Positions 37,601 through 48,370 of a DNA stretch of 64,000 nucleotides are shown in pieces (the stretch's first letter is position 1; every line of letters starts with the position of its first letter). Where the stretch lies: NCBI GenBank assembly GCA_019095985.1, contig CM032666.1:40723361-40787360 (forward strand), written 5' to 3'. A program made the translations under genes and the position numbers. Source of the DNA: Streblospio benedicti. Its lineage: Eukaryota; Annelida; Polychaeta; Spionida; Spionidae. The notes beneath the pieces are model-generated. The model did not search any database and was not told the origin of the DNA. It saw only the letters and a list, made by a program, of their open reading frames with translations.

Positions 37601-40600
37601 TAAAAAATCTGCCACATCGGGAATTTCTTGCAACATCAGGTTTACTAAAAGTTAAAATCTACCATCTACCTGCTATATTACCACGTCCCCTTCCTCTACC
37701 CCTGGAGACATTTTGTAGAACACGAGCAATTTCTTGTTCCTGCTTTCTTGACTCTTCAGTTTTACTTAGACAATCAGGAAGACCAGTTGGTTTTCTTTGG
37801 GATTTATCAGCCTTCCTAGAAATGAAAACCGAAATGAGAGGTACATACAAATAAAATAAAAAATGCTGCACATAAATGCAATAAATGTGAAAATACACTA
37901 CTTTGAACTAAGTATACATACACAGGCTGATTTGTTTTTGATTCCCAAGTTTTACGAAGTTTATCAGATGCTATAAAGGCTGGTTCTGTGGCATCTGTAA
38001 GTTAAGAATAGCACAGTATTGAAGGTTGATTCACTGCTGTAAAGAATGTCAGCAAACACAATATGTGAACTTTAAAAAAAAAGTATACTACTCTATATTA
38101 TCAAGCCTCTCCCACCAACCCAATCAAGTGGATTTTTTCAGCCCCTACCCCTCGATTCCCAAAGTTGTTGTTTTTTCATACCACCTCCATCCACCCCTTT
38201 CCACCCTGTCCGTGGGCCATAATAAATGCTAGCCCCCCTCACACATCAATGTCCATACAATGATAGTTCCATTCCATTGAATATCATGTAATACTGTTTG
38301 CACAAGCAGTGATGCACCCACGTTTTCAGGCACTGGAACTGATTGGCCCATAAGATTTACAAAAAGAGGCCAAATAAAATTTTGTCAGGTCCAGAGCAGG
38401 CGACGAAGCCATTCTACTGGGTATATCTCATAATCAAACTAACGCATTTTTTTTGGTAAAAACAATCTATTTTGCCATAACACCAATAGTTATATACTAA
38501 CAACAAACACATTTCATTTGATAGATGTTACTGGGCATTAGTTTGATTATTTATATTTTAGCAAAATAAACGACAATAAGACATACATTGAAGAATACTC
38601 AATTCTAATTGTTGTTAACACATATACAGTTTATTTTTAAAAATTTACTACTTTTTTTCTTCTGAAGTTGGCCCAGTTGGACTGAACGTGGGAGATCTAT
38701 GAACGTCTCCTTTCGAACCCTCTCAGCACTGAGTGCGCTACGCCATCGATTTCGCACGTGTTGACGAGTGTCATGCCAAGGGGATTGTTAAAACTATTCT
38801 CCTTTTCCCTCATATAATATCACATTTGTGAGGTTCAAACGACACTTACCTCTACTTATTACTAAAAACTAACCTAGTTTACCACCATCAATTCTTCATT
38901 ATTAAGATACACAGAGGCACTGGTAATCTATAAAAATTGCAAATTTGCAATAATAGTAAATATTGTTCAGAAATATGATCACAAGTCGCCATATTTTTAG
39001 TGGAAACATGCTACTCCAATAACGCACATGCAATTTTCCTATGCTGGCATACTCAGTTTATGGACCGCATCCAGTAGCATACATTATTATCACTGCTGCT
39101 AATAAATATCAACTTCTTTGTGCAGATGGTGTGCCATGCAAGTGCAAGTGTCATGGAATTTCAGGTAGATATGAAAACAATGCAGCAGTTTTCTTCATTT
39201 AGCACCTATCTAGGCGCTCTTATTTTATAAAATAGCGCCAAGCCTCTGTGTTTCGTGGGAATTCCATGATTCCGCGTCCTGCATCACTGCACAAACCATA
39301 CAGTTATGGACCATTGTTACACCGGTGACATCTTGAATGATCATATCTTGAATGAAGATGAATCACAAATGTCTCAAAATGGATTTGTGTGCAAATATTT
39401 CGTTTTACATGAAGAGGATAAAAAATCCTACCCTCTTCCCAGTCCTCACTCTGTGGCTGCCAATCTGGTTCATAAGATGGTGTTGAAATGTTCCCTGTTG
39501 AAACTGGCTTGGTATCTTGATAAAAATAAGAATAAAAAAGAACATCATTGACTGACAAGTCTGCACTAACATTATGTATGAAACAAATCGATTTGTTTGT
39601 CTTTTTTCTATTGATCACAGAGATAATTCTTGGCTGTGCCATTACGCCATAGGCACATTGTTTTTCTGAATAGTAGTAATTATGTCAATTGTCTCTAGGA
39701 CAAGCCAAAAACCTAATAAAACCCCAATTTTACTCATTTTTATATGAAGACCTATACCAGAAGCTGCGTCTTTTTGTCTTAGAATTCTAGGACAGAAAAT
39801 AGTTTTTTCGGTAAAGACGCGGCTTCTGGTATACGTCTCCATATAAAAATGGGTAAAATTAGGGCTTTATTAGGTTTTTGGCTTGTCCTAGAGACAATTG
39901 ATATAATTACTACTCACAATCACTTTAAGCTTACTGTGCCATTCGGCATGGTAGATTGTGTTACACAGGCATGTCTTTCACATGTGCAGCTCATGACTGG
40001 ACGTACTTGTGGCTTTTAAAGTTGAACACTTATGTTTCGTTATTCAAATTTCTTATCTTCAATTTATTATATTTGGCTGCTTTGTGATATCATTTCTTGG
40101 GTCAATGCCCCAAATCAATGACCAGTACATGTGTAAATAGTAATTTTCTAAGACGATAATGCACAAGTCGTTTGAGGTTTGGCCCACCATCTTGCAAAAT
40201 GGCACAGTTTTTCTTGAGCAAGTGTGCCAAAATGGCACACACTGTTTCAGCCAGAAATATCCCTGGACCATGTAAATACTGACACAGTTTCTGAAGTTTA
40301 AGTGTATTAATCATTTGTTACTACATTTCGACATTTCTTCGATAAAATTTCATGTTTATACTAACTGTCAAATTCTGATCACTGTACTCACCATACACCA
40401 TTGTTCTTTCTATAAGACCCTGGTCTGGGCAGTTTGCTATATGATATCTCAATTCAGAAGCACGAACGATGTGAGAAGCATTGAAAGGACATATTTCCAT
40501 AACCAAAGAGGGGTTATTCTAGGGAATATAAAATGAAATCACTGTCAAATGAACACATGATATTTTTTCCACAACATGCATGTTGTACACTTCAATCTTG

Positions 40601-41051
40601 AAATAGTTCTAATACACTGATTCAAAATACATGTAGTACAAACGATTTAGGGCTTGACAATCGCTAGTGCCCTGGTGTCCTCGGCACATAAAATCTTAGG
40701 TTTGTGTGCCCTAGTGGGCACACCATCCAAATTACCAGTTTTTGCCATATTGTGCCAAAAACCAATCTAATTCAAATGAAATGTTGGACTTCTTGGTATT
40801 CCCCATGGTGAGACTTATAAATGAAGGTTTTCATGTCTGATCTGATAGTTAATAAGAAATTTATTAATAAAGAATAATTTTGAAATAAATGTATGCACTT
40901 GCACAGATGTAGTAGAAAACAACCATACAAAGCTTACCTTTTTACATTTCATTAGATGATATGGCCATCTTTTAACTCTACTCTGCATTCTGCAGTAAGG
41001 ACACACTCGAAACTCTTCCGGATCATCTACAGGATTGTGGTAGTTTGCCAT
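28611..41051 (-). CDS. GTSF1: GTSF1-like piRNA-pathway factor with RG-rich region, complete
   Basis: Ten coding exons, read on the minus strand: 41051-40938, 40518-40392, 39515-39432, 37994-37922, 37815-37670, 33470-33198, 32076-32015, 29397-29347, 28858-28805 and 28685-28611. All phases fit, giving 352 aa. Finger 1 (residues 17-36) is C-x2-C-x11-H-x3-C; finger 2 is the canonical CHHC spacing C-x5-H-x9-H-x3-C (CPFNASHIV...YHIANC). Exon 3 has two tryptophans in acidic context (PDWQPQSEDWEE), like the tryptophan segment of GTSF1 that contacts PIWI proteins. Exons 5-6 are rich in RG (SRGRGRGRGN, GVGRGRGQ). The last three exons form a charged helix ending KSELEEELNKL. GTSF1/Asterix proteins bind RNA through the fingers and boost PIWI function in transposon silencing; that role here is inferred. 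A TTTTTACAG acceptor just before the ATG implies a 5' UTR intron. Confidence 0.83.
29438..29727. mobile_element. MITE, 276 bp, with 7-bp target duplication
   Basis: CAATATA at 29438-29444 and 29721-29727 flanks an element with inverted ends (TGAGTATCAGATGTC ... GACATCTGATACTCA). It lies 41 bases upstream of exon 8 of the GTSF1-like gene. Confidence 0.78.
30838..30985. repeat. interspersed repeat, copy 2
   Basis: Related to 9240-9375 in the same orientation. Confidence 0.5.
31208..31935. mobile_element. ~0.7-kb MITE, copy 2
   Basis: Inverted ends ATTCTTCAATTCCCAGTTGC ... and the same two internal GAGGATTATGAATCTGTAAT-type units as copy 1 at 12737-13439. It lies in the intron between exons 7 and 8 of the GTSF1-like gene. 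Confidence 0.78.
32090..33190. other. intron 6 of the GTSF1-like gene
   Basis: No exon or repeat that I can support. A short ATATATAT tract lies near 32260. Confidence 0.4.
34611..35215. repeat. head-to-head inverted pair of tRNA-derived SINEs
   Basis: The left arm is an antisense SINE: TC/AC run, TTAGCAAGCATATTTC, then ACTCGAACTCACGACCCC (antisense B box). The right arm is a sense SINE: AGTATCATTCTGGTCTCAC, GTGAGTTCGAATCCCGTC (B box), then GAAATATGCTTGCTAAAAAA. The arms are about 230 bases each and can form a long hairpin. The spacer between them holds another B-box-like GTGGGATTCGAACCCACG. Confidence 0.75.
35400..36960 (+). mobile_element. LTR retrotransposon fossil (Ty3-like), LTR-like segment plus gag part
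   Basis: A LTR-like segment with a poly(A)-type AATAAA (35508-35513) ends near 35550, followed by a possible primer-binding region. A gag-type protein remnant follows, including a C-terminal cysteine/histidine-rich segment (about 36655-36735). Family assignment rests on overall resemblance to Ty3-group gag of marine invertebrates. No polymerase part and no second LTR are seen. It is broken and truncated, and sits inside the hAT-like element, so it is the younger of the two. Confidence 0.68.
37351..37371. repeat. short (GT)n tract
   Basis: About eight GT units next to the hAT right flank. Confidence 0.8.
38685..38800 (-). repeat. possible tRNA-like SINE head
   Basis: On the minus strand, GGCGTAGCGCACTCAGTGC (A-box-like) is followed by GAGGGTTCGAAAGG (B-box-like). 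There is no complete tRNA cloverleaf. It is in intron 3 of the GTSF1-like gene. Confidence 0.4.
39672..39914. mobile_element. foldback element, ~115-base arms
   Basis: The left arm starts TAGTAGTAATTATGTCAATT and includes GTCTCTAGGACAAGCC. The right arm is its reverse complement with few changes. The centre is ~35 bases including GAATTCTAGG. It lies in intron 2 of the GTSF1-like gene, so the pre-mRNA would form a long hairpin. Confidence 0.82.
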
Positions 41052-41125
41052 TGCTGTAAAAATAAAAAATAAAAAAAATAATAAAATAAAAACCCGGCTC
41101 GTTTATATACATTCAGTGATATACA

Positions 41126-41282
41126 TAGAGCACCAATTCCACTGTTCGGCCATACACACAATCTGTGAATTTACGTATGATGTGAACTCCCCGTTGTAGA
41201 GGTCACTAAATTTCACGTCATACGTAAAATTCATAGATTGTGTGTATGGACGGTTTTAGCAATTGGTCCTCTTACTGCTCTA
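41126..41282. mobile_element. palindromic MITE, copy A
   Basis: The inverted arms share CCATACACACAATCTGTGAA-type and GTCATACGTAAA-type words. It starts 75 bases upstream of the first coding exon of the GTSF1-like gene. Confidence 0.72.
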
Positions 41283-41506
41283 TAGGAATTATGAACATCT
41301 CATGTCATATCTATGGTCAGGTAACATACCTGTAACACTAACCAAATTCATTCGACAATAAGACAGCTAGCTAGTTCTTCTTACCAAATACATTGGGTAA
41401 TAAGATAGCTAGCTAGTTCTAAATAAATGAAGATTTAACCTCTAATTACCAGCTTTAGATATTATTGACTTGACAGTCGTCATTCTTAGTTAGATCAAGA
41501 TCTATA

Positions 41507-41583
41507 CTAACCAAACGTATTTGGCCGAGACGCACAGCTCGACGCTTCGCGTCTCGATGCTCGGGCCAAATACGTTTGGTTAG
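41507..41583. repeat. short palindrome with ~20-base arms
   Basis: Arms CTAACCAAACGTATTTGGCC and its complement enclose GAGACGC...GCGTCTC. GATCTATACTA flanks both sides, probably a target duplication. Confidence 0.72.
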
Positions 41584-41726
41584 ATCTATACTAGCCATAT
41601 GTATTTGGTTGATAAAGATTCATCGACATGTTTAGCCAGTATTGTTAGGTTACTGTAACACCTGTCTGACTTTGCTTGCAATTTTCCCATAATTTTTCAC
41701 GTTTTTCGTTTTTAAGGTGACGAGAT

Positions 41727-41873
41727 CACCAATCGCGAAAGAATCGGCCATTCACATAAACCGTGAATTTTACGTCTGACGTGAAATTTGGTGACCTCTC
41801 TATAACGGGGGAGCTCACATCAGACTTAAACTCACGGATTGTGTGCATGGCCGAACAGTGCGATTGATGCTCT
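41727..41873. mobile_element. palindromic MITE, copy B
   Basis: Related to copy A, sharing CGGCCAT, TTTTACGTCTGACGTGAAAT and GGATTGTGTGCATGGCCG words, in the opposite overall orientation. Confidence 0.68.
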
Positions 41874-43206
41874 ACCCAGTGGGCAATTAGTGGTGGAATC
41901 CACGGAGAAACAAAGTATCCTTATCCACGTGTATATTTGGTGGGAAAAAAAAGTGGAGCCAGCAACATTTTTACACATGACGTCACGTAAATTGGTGGTG
42001 GAAATATGGTGATATTTCCGGATCCTTTCTATGTGGATATGTGGGGTTATTTCTAGGGTATTTTATTAGTCTTCTATATTGTTTTCACAACAACAAACAC
42101 GTGGTACCAGGTGCACCAGCCTTTATCAACAATAGATTTTTTTTTTAATTTTAATCTTAATTATATATATATATTTTTGAAGATACAGCAGCAATCAGAC
42201 TGACGCTTTTTATAGCCGTCGGCTTCAGGCAATTCCATTGTGTACCCTCTTCACCGCCACTACTTCTACTATAATTCTTGTCTTTACAGTTTATCCGTGA
42301 CATGAAATTAGTGCCCAATTTGAATATTTAATCAATGAAACTGAAAGCGGCCGACAATCGCCGATGTTAATGAGCTGGGGAAAACGTCGCAGCCATCAAA
42401 ATTAATACGCCGTGTTATTTAAAGCATTAGCAACAGCGGGTAAAACCGCCATTAATGCGCTTACAGTTATCAAAAATAATCGTTTTACCAACACAGACAA
42501 TTTGTAGTAAGTGATGAATGTTGATGTTATTTTTTTCTGCCGATGCATGTTAAATATTATTCAAAATGAAACAAATGTTCTTGATTTTAGATCAATGATT
42601 TGGAAATGCTGATAAAATATTACTGCCGCCTTATGATGTGTGAATAAATAAAATATGAAAAACATTACTTAAACCATTGTACTTTATTTCATTATAAGTC
42701 ATGGTTACTCAGCATAAAAGTGAGCACTGGAGTTATTTTTTGAATATTATTTATTGAAACTGTTCATGGTCAAAATTTACCGCAAAAATATTGGCCCATC
42801 AAGTACAGAATTGACCCATTGATCTGCCTTACCAAGGGGCCAATTGTCCCACTACAAGTTTAGACCAACAAGAACTCTGCTTTATTATGTCCTGACACAG
42901 TTATGTACACAGATAAGAAGTATTTTTAGAGAAAATGAAATGATTGTGCTAGACTAGTATTTGCCTTATGACTCACCATAAGCTAGAAAAAGACAAATAG
43001 GATGGGTTATAAAGTGTTATGCAGTGCTGACTATCATCAAGGGGATGAATTTGTATTTAGTCATCTATCTAGGGGTAGACAATGTGTTGCTAACTGTTTT
43101 ATATTTCTACTGACTGCATTTGAAGAAAATTTTACTATGCACTCCCAGCCGCATAACATTCTAATGCTCGGCTTTTCAGGACTCTCAGTCCTTTGATATA
43201 TGTCAC
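41874..43206. other. non-coding DNA between GTSF1-like gene and LINE
   Basis: No gene supported. The 5' UTR exon and promoter of the GTSF1-like gene probably lie somewhere from 41.05 kb upwards, but no signal decides where. Confidence 0.35.
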
Positions 43207-45490
43207 TTTTTGATTTGATTTGAAGAGATGTCATAGGAAACAGCATCTCTATAACAAATGGAAAAAGCTCAAAACAAGGAACCAGCCATGTGCAGCCGCA
43301 AGAGAGGCTTACAAGAAGCTCCATCTTGAGACTAACCACCTCTTACAGAAGTCTCGGATGAGATATATCAATAACATCCTTGCCGAAGGTCTAGAGGAGA
43401 AATCAACCCGACCATTCTGGCGCTTCATCAAGTCCCAGAGAACTGAATCCTTCGGAGTGGCACCATTGAAGGAGAAAGGGCAGGTACATTCTGACTCGGC
43501 AAAGAAGGCTGCCAACCTTGCCCAACAGTTTGACGACGAGGCAGAGCACACATTCCTTCACGGCTCCAGCCTGCCACCCATACCTGACATAACCATTAGT
43601 GAGCAGGGAATCAAGAAGCTTCTTAAGGGAGTTGACCCACGTAAGGCATCAGGCCCAGACCAGATCCCATGTCGTATGCTGCAAGAGTTGCATGAGGAGT
43701 TGGCTCCGGTGTTCACAGCCTTATTCCGTAACTCATACCAAACAGGAAGTCTGCCATCAGTATGGAAGGCAGCCTGGATCTCAACTGTCTTTAAGAAGGC
43801 GACAAGTGTGAAGCTGTAAACTACCGCCCAGTGAGTTGACATGTGTGGCGTGTAAGTTGCTAGAGCATGTCCTGTGCAGCCACATCCGAAACCACCTGGA
43901 TAGGCACAACGCCCTCTCACCATACCAACACGGTTTTCGAGAGAAATTGAGCTGTGAGTCGCAACTCTTGGCCACAACACTTGACCTACTAACAAGACTA
44001 GATCACAAGGATGAAGTCGACATGGGCGTTCTCGATTTCTCAAAAGCCTTTGACGTAGTGCCACACAAGAGACTCATGCGTAAGCTCCGATATGGCGTCG
44101 AAAGCAAGACCTCACGCTGGATTTCTGAGTTCCTTCTTGGTCGTACCCAGAGTGTTTTAGTCGATGGCGTTGGATCTCATACTGTAGTCGCACCGATGGG
44201 GATCCTGTATGTCTGGAGTACCCCAGGGCACAGTCATGGGCCCCCTACTATTTCTTTTGTACATAAATGACCTACCATCTGTTCTCAACCCATCCACTTC
44301 ATGCCGTTTGTTCGCCGATGATTGTTTGATCTATAGATCAATCCACTCTTATGGCGGACAAGGTCATTCTACAAAAGGACTTAGATTCACTCTTTGAGTG
44401 GGGTCAGGTCTGGGGCCTCAAGTTTAATGTGTCCAAGTGTAACATCCTCCACCTTGCGAGACAGACCCAGAAACCTGTTCGTTTGTACACCCTAGGCGGA
44501 AGGATTATTGGTTCTGTCCCTGAGGCGAAGTATCTGGGCGTCACACTGTCAAACAACTATGGAGCCTGGTCTTCACAGTGGAGGCCTCACATCTTGGATA
44601 CAGTTTCCCGTGCCAACCAACGTCTGGGGTTCCTACGTAGGAATCTCCGCGGTTCTCCCTACAGACTGAGAGAGACAGCATATTTCACAATCGTCAGGTC
44701 ATCATTGGAATATTGTGGGGCTATTTGGGACCCATCAGTTAAAGAGGAAATTGATTCCCTAGAGATTGTGCAGAGGCGAGCAGCACGTTGGGCTCGTGGA
44801 GCCCACGGTATCATATCAGTCACAGGCCTACTGCGTGACCGGGTGCGTGACCTTGTCTGGCAAAGTCTAGCAGACCGGCGGCGAAATCAGCGTTTATGCC
44901 TTTTTTATAAGCTTTTGCATGGAAGCCTGGATTTACCACCAGAGAGCATTGGCATTAAACTACATCAAGGTAGAGCCACTCTGGGCTCTCACCAGTGGAA
45001 GATAGTAAGACCTTCAGCCGGCGATAGGCAATCTCCACTGTGGAAATCAACAGTTTTAAGAACAATCCCGGAGTGGAACAGTCTTATCCCGGGAACTGTC
45101 AATGCCGACTCTATTACCACTTTCAGGAGTCGGCTATCTGCTAACCCTTAGGCAGAACGTACACTCTCCATTCACGCGTTGCCTCATTAGAGGAGGCCAG
45201 TCTTTATCTGTGACTGGCTAATTTGTGAATTATCTATCCAGACTTCCTCTACATATGTTATACAGATTAGATCTAGATTTTAGTCGTATTTTAGATGTCA
45301 ACATTTAATTAAAACTAGTTTTCATTAGACAACTACCCTCTAGGCTCTAGATAGCAGGAGGATGTATAGCCCTACACGTAGAGCTGAGTTAATACCCTGT
45401 ATATCTCCAGGAACGAACATACGCTGTATATTATACGGCTAGAGGATGTAGAACAGACTAAACAGCCAACTTACCAATAACTTGGTGAGT
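43207..45490 (+). mobile_element. CR1/L2-type LINE, 5'-truncated, fairly young
   Basis: The plus strand encodes an RT across three frames: 43220-43819, 43836-44195 and about 44205-45151. Blocks in order: KASGPDQIP (43650), DFSKAFDVVPHKRLM (motif A), [20 protein letters not shown] (motif B), LFADDCLIY (FADD, motif C), AKYLGVTLS, GFLRRNLRGSP, LVRSSLEY-like IVRSSLEYCGAIWDPS, and the C-terminal WNSLIPGTVNADS before TAG. Two or three small frameshifts (near 43820, 44195 and 44345) separate otherwise clean frames. The endonuclease domain is missing. About 340 bases of 3' UTR follow. A reversed 3' UTR piece of the family lies at 48.3 kb. Confidence 0.9.
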
Positions 45491-47244
45491 GTAAAAAAAG
45501 TTTTAACCAACTCGTAAAAAAAAGGGTGACAGAATTTTTTCTATCAGTCTCGACTATCAAGTCTCCTCAGGCTCTTCTGTGTGCAGCCAAACAGAACAAA
45601 ATGAATGAATGAGGTGTTGACCGAGGTCCCACAATACCACCTTTGTGTAGTCTTAATCAATTAGGTTCTGCTATGCGATGCGCACCTAAAAATACGATGA
45701 ATAGTCTAGTTGAATAAGGCTAACCTTTACCAAGAACTTTGGGCTTAGATAACCAATTTATTTTTTAAGCAGATGGGTGTAAATGTAAAAAGTTTGAGAA
45801 GGTCATCCTCTCAGGTATATTCTTCGAGTGTTCAGGTATAAATAGTTGTCATGTTTTTTAGTATAATGCAGGCCGTGGGTCGTGTATGTGTGTGTGTGTT
45901 TGTGTGTGTGTGTTGGGGGGGGGATTAATAACACTAGTATTCCTCCTGACTTTTTCTGTGGTTTGAGCCCTTAATCTGAAATTAGCACCAACCATACTAA
46001 ACTAAAGTAAAATATAATATCCGCACTATTATTTTTCCTTATTTACCACATTTTCTGTGGATGACATTCAGCAAAGGTACGCACATATTATACACTTTTA
46101 GATATGAAGCATTTTAAAGATATTTTGGGGTGTTTGAATCGTGACGGTTTGTGGAAATATTAACGTTTCTACATGAGTCTTTTTAAAGTCACAACTGGAA
46201 TCATGTGATGTCTAGCCTAACACAATAGGCCTCGCATTTACATTTCATATAATTAATTAGCACAATAATTAGAACTATCTTAAAGGTCTAATGTGATGTC
46301 ATGATGAGACACTAGATCTAGATCGATCTTGTACACTAGACCATGGTGTATATTATAAACCACTGCTTAATGGCCAACCTGTGTGACTCAGCTGCTTCGT
46401 GTTTGGAGATTGCAACATGATATTAAAGCAGACATATTCAAATATTTGATTTGAATTTACAGCATTCTAATCTACTATAGTCAGAGGAAGTGCTCACGTT
46501 AGGGATCGATATGGGCAGTGCTCATGTTATGGGCACATATATCCTTCGTAGGGTTGATAATAATAAAATGTATACATATATCTCAATGGGAACACACACG
46601 TTTGACGTAATAACAAATTGCAGTCAGAGATAACAAGCTAGAGATTAATTGGCTATATGTCTACTTAATCAAACGATAATTTTATTAACATATTTGATGA
46701 AGAACATATGAGTAACTATAATTCAGGCAACCTGTTAAGTGGTGTTTTCAATCGGGGAGACATTTTACAGTATTCACAACTGCACCTCGTGACCTGCCCA
46801 TAACTGAGCAATATTTTGTACGTCGAACGAGTAGGCCTACAGGTGGAAACGATCATCAAAACATTTGTTTTACAAATATAATACTTGTTGGTCGAATTTA
46901 GTACTGAATTATTGATAAAAGATAGAACATGAACTATACTTTAATTATCTGTTAAAATATCATATATGTATTTGTTATTTATAAAGGAGGACATAACATA
47001 AAGTTATCTTATCTTTTCTTATAGTAATTAAGTGAGACATTTCAGAAAACTGCCCAAAATGTGAGCACTTCCTCTAATTATAATAACTAGCTTCCGCGTC
47101 TCCTATGGAGACAATTTTATTACTGGCCATACAAACATCGTCTTCTTTGACCACTGGATTTTTAAACCCGTGAGACAGACATAACGCATGCAGCAACAGA
47201 GAAACATAACGCACGCAGCAACAATTTGATGGCGGAAGCTTAAG
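45491..47244. other. non-coding DNA
   Basis: A (GT)n tract lies at about 45884-45914. Nothing else supported. Confidence 0.35.
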
Positions 47245-47334
47245 TAGATTGTTACACTGACCCCTTTTCTGTGCCGCACGCTTGCTGAAATGGTGGAGCA
47301 GGGCAGAGCGAGATAGAAGCAGTGTAACAGTCTA
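47245..47334. mobile_element. 90-bp MITE, copy 1
   Basis: Starts TAGATTGTTACACTG and ends CAGTGTAACAGTCTA (inverted). The middle carries GCCGCACGCTTGCT. Copy 2 is at 60732-60822. Confidence 0.82.
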
Positions 47335-47654
47335 AAGCTAAAGCGGAAGTGCATAGTAAAAATGAACAGAATTATATTTAAATGAATCAGTGACGGTAAA
47401 TCAGTTTTCTCATCAATACTGATGAAAGCAAGCGCACGAAGACGAATAAACCCGTAAAAGGTGATTTCCAATAAAGTGGTACACTCAAAATGCGTAAAAG
47501 CACCCCAGGAAAGTGATTGCAGGCAAATTTCAAAAAAAAGAAAAAAAGTCATGGCCACGCCCCTCTCTTCGTAATTATATATAAATTGCAGATTGTAAAG
47601 TAGACTAACTCAATATACATAGGGCTTAAATTCGGTGGTCTAGATACATAGACA

Positions 47655-47796
47655 AAACCGGGTGAGTTGTTAACATGAATTATTTTATTGGGTAAGTTCT
47701 TGTAGCGTATCACAGCTCGACCTTCGGGCTCGCCGTGATACGCCAAAAGAATGAATCCCAATGAAATAAATCATGTTACACAACGAACCCGGTTTT
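47655..47796. repeat. foldback repeat
   Basis: Arms AACCGGGT...AACATGAATTATTT and complement, with an inner stem GCGTATCACAGC / GCCGTGATACGCC around the loop CTTCGGGCTC. Related to 10981-11074. Confidence 0.7.
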
Positions 47797-48304
47797 ATAT
47801 TTATCAGTCTTTTACAAACAATTACCATACTGTTTAAAACTAAACTGGCATATATTCAACACATTCAACTTGGTACTTTGTTAATAATGCATAGGAATAC
47901 ACTGCATAATCATAACAGAACACGGCGCAGTCACCCACTCGATGTATATGGTTGACTTCTGCACTACAATTAAGTCAGCCGTATGACTGCTACGCATGTT
48001 GTACTGTGCTATCTCTTCGATGGTCATTGATTTCGAAGATATTCCCAGTAGTAACAGGTGTGCTGGATTCATGAACGCTTGCAAAATTCCCTAACAGTGC
48101 CGTGGGTGCTTAATAAAATCAATGTATTTAACCACGTATGTTGAATGTACATATGTTGAAAGTGGGGCAAGAGGCCTGGCTGAGAACTACTAACCATATA
48201 CAAGTTATTGATTCTGTATACGGACAGTCCTGATACAACATATCTTTACAAGGCAGTTCTGGAGATCGATATCCAATGAAAATACATGCAAAAGACTGAT
48301 TAAC

Positions 48305-48370
48305 AGCGTATGTTTGTTCCTAGCCTCTCTGCAGTATACAGGGTATTAACTCGGCTCTACATGTAGGGCT
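48305..48370 (-). repeat. fragment of the LINE 3' UTR, reversed
   Basis: Contains GCGTATGTTTGTTCCT and CAGGGTATTAACTCGGCTCT, the reverse complement of about 45355-45435 in the LINE 3' UTR with few changes. Confidence 0.75.

Noticed and set aside
40059-40314. Two overlapping 70-codon frames on the minus strand
   Set aside because: They lie in an intron of the GTSF1-like gene and have no domain or splice support.
43220-45151. A host gene for an RT-like protein
   Set aside because: RT blocks, frameshifts, missing 5' half and a 3' UTR copied elsewhere identify it as a LINE.
47103-47558. 151-codon open frame on the minus strand
   Set aside because: It runs straight through the 90-bp MITE at 47245-47334 and shows no family resemblance, so it is chance.
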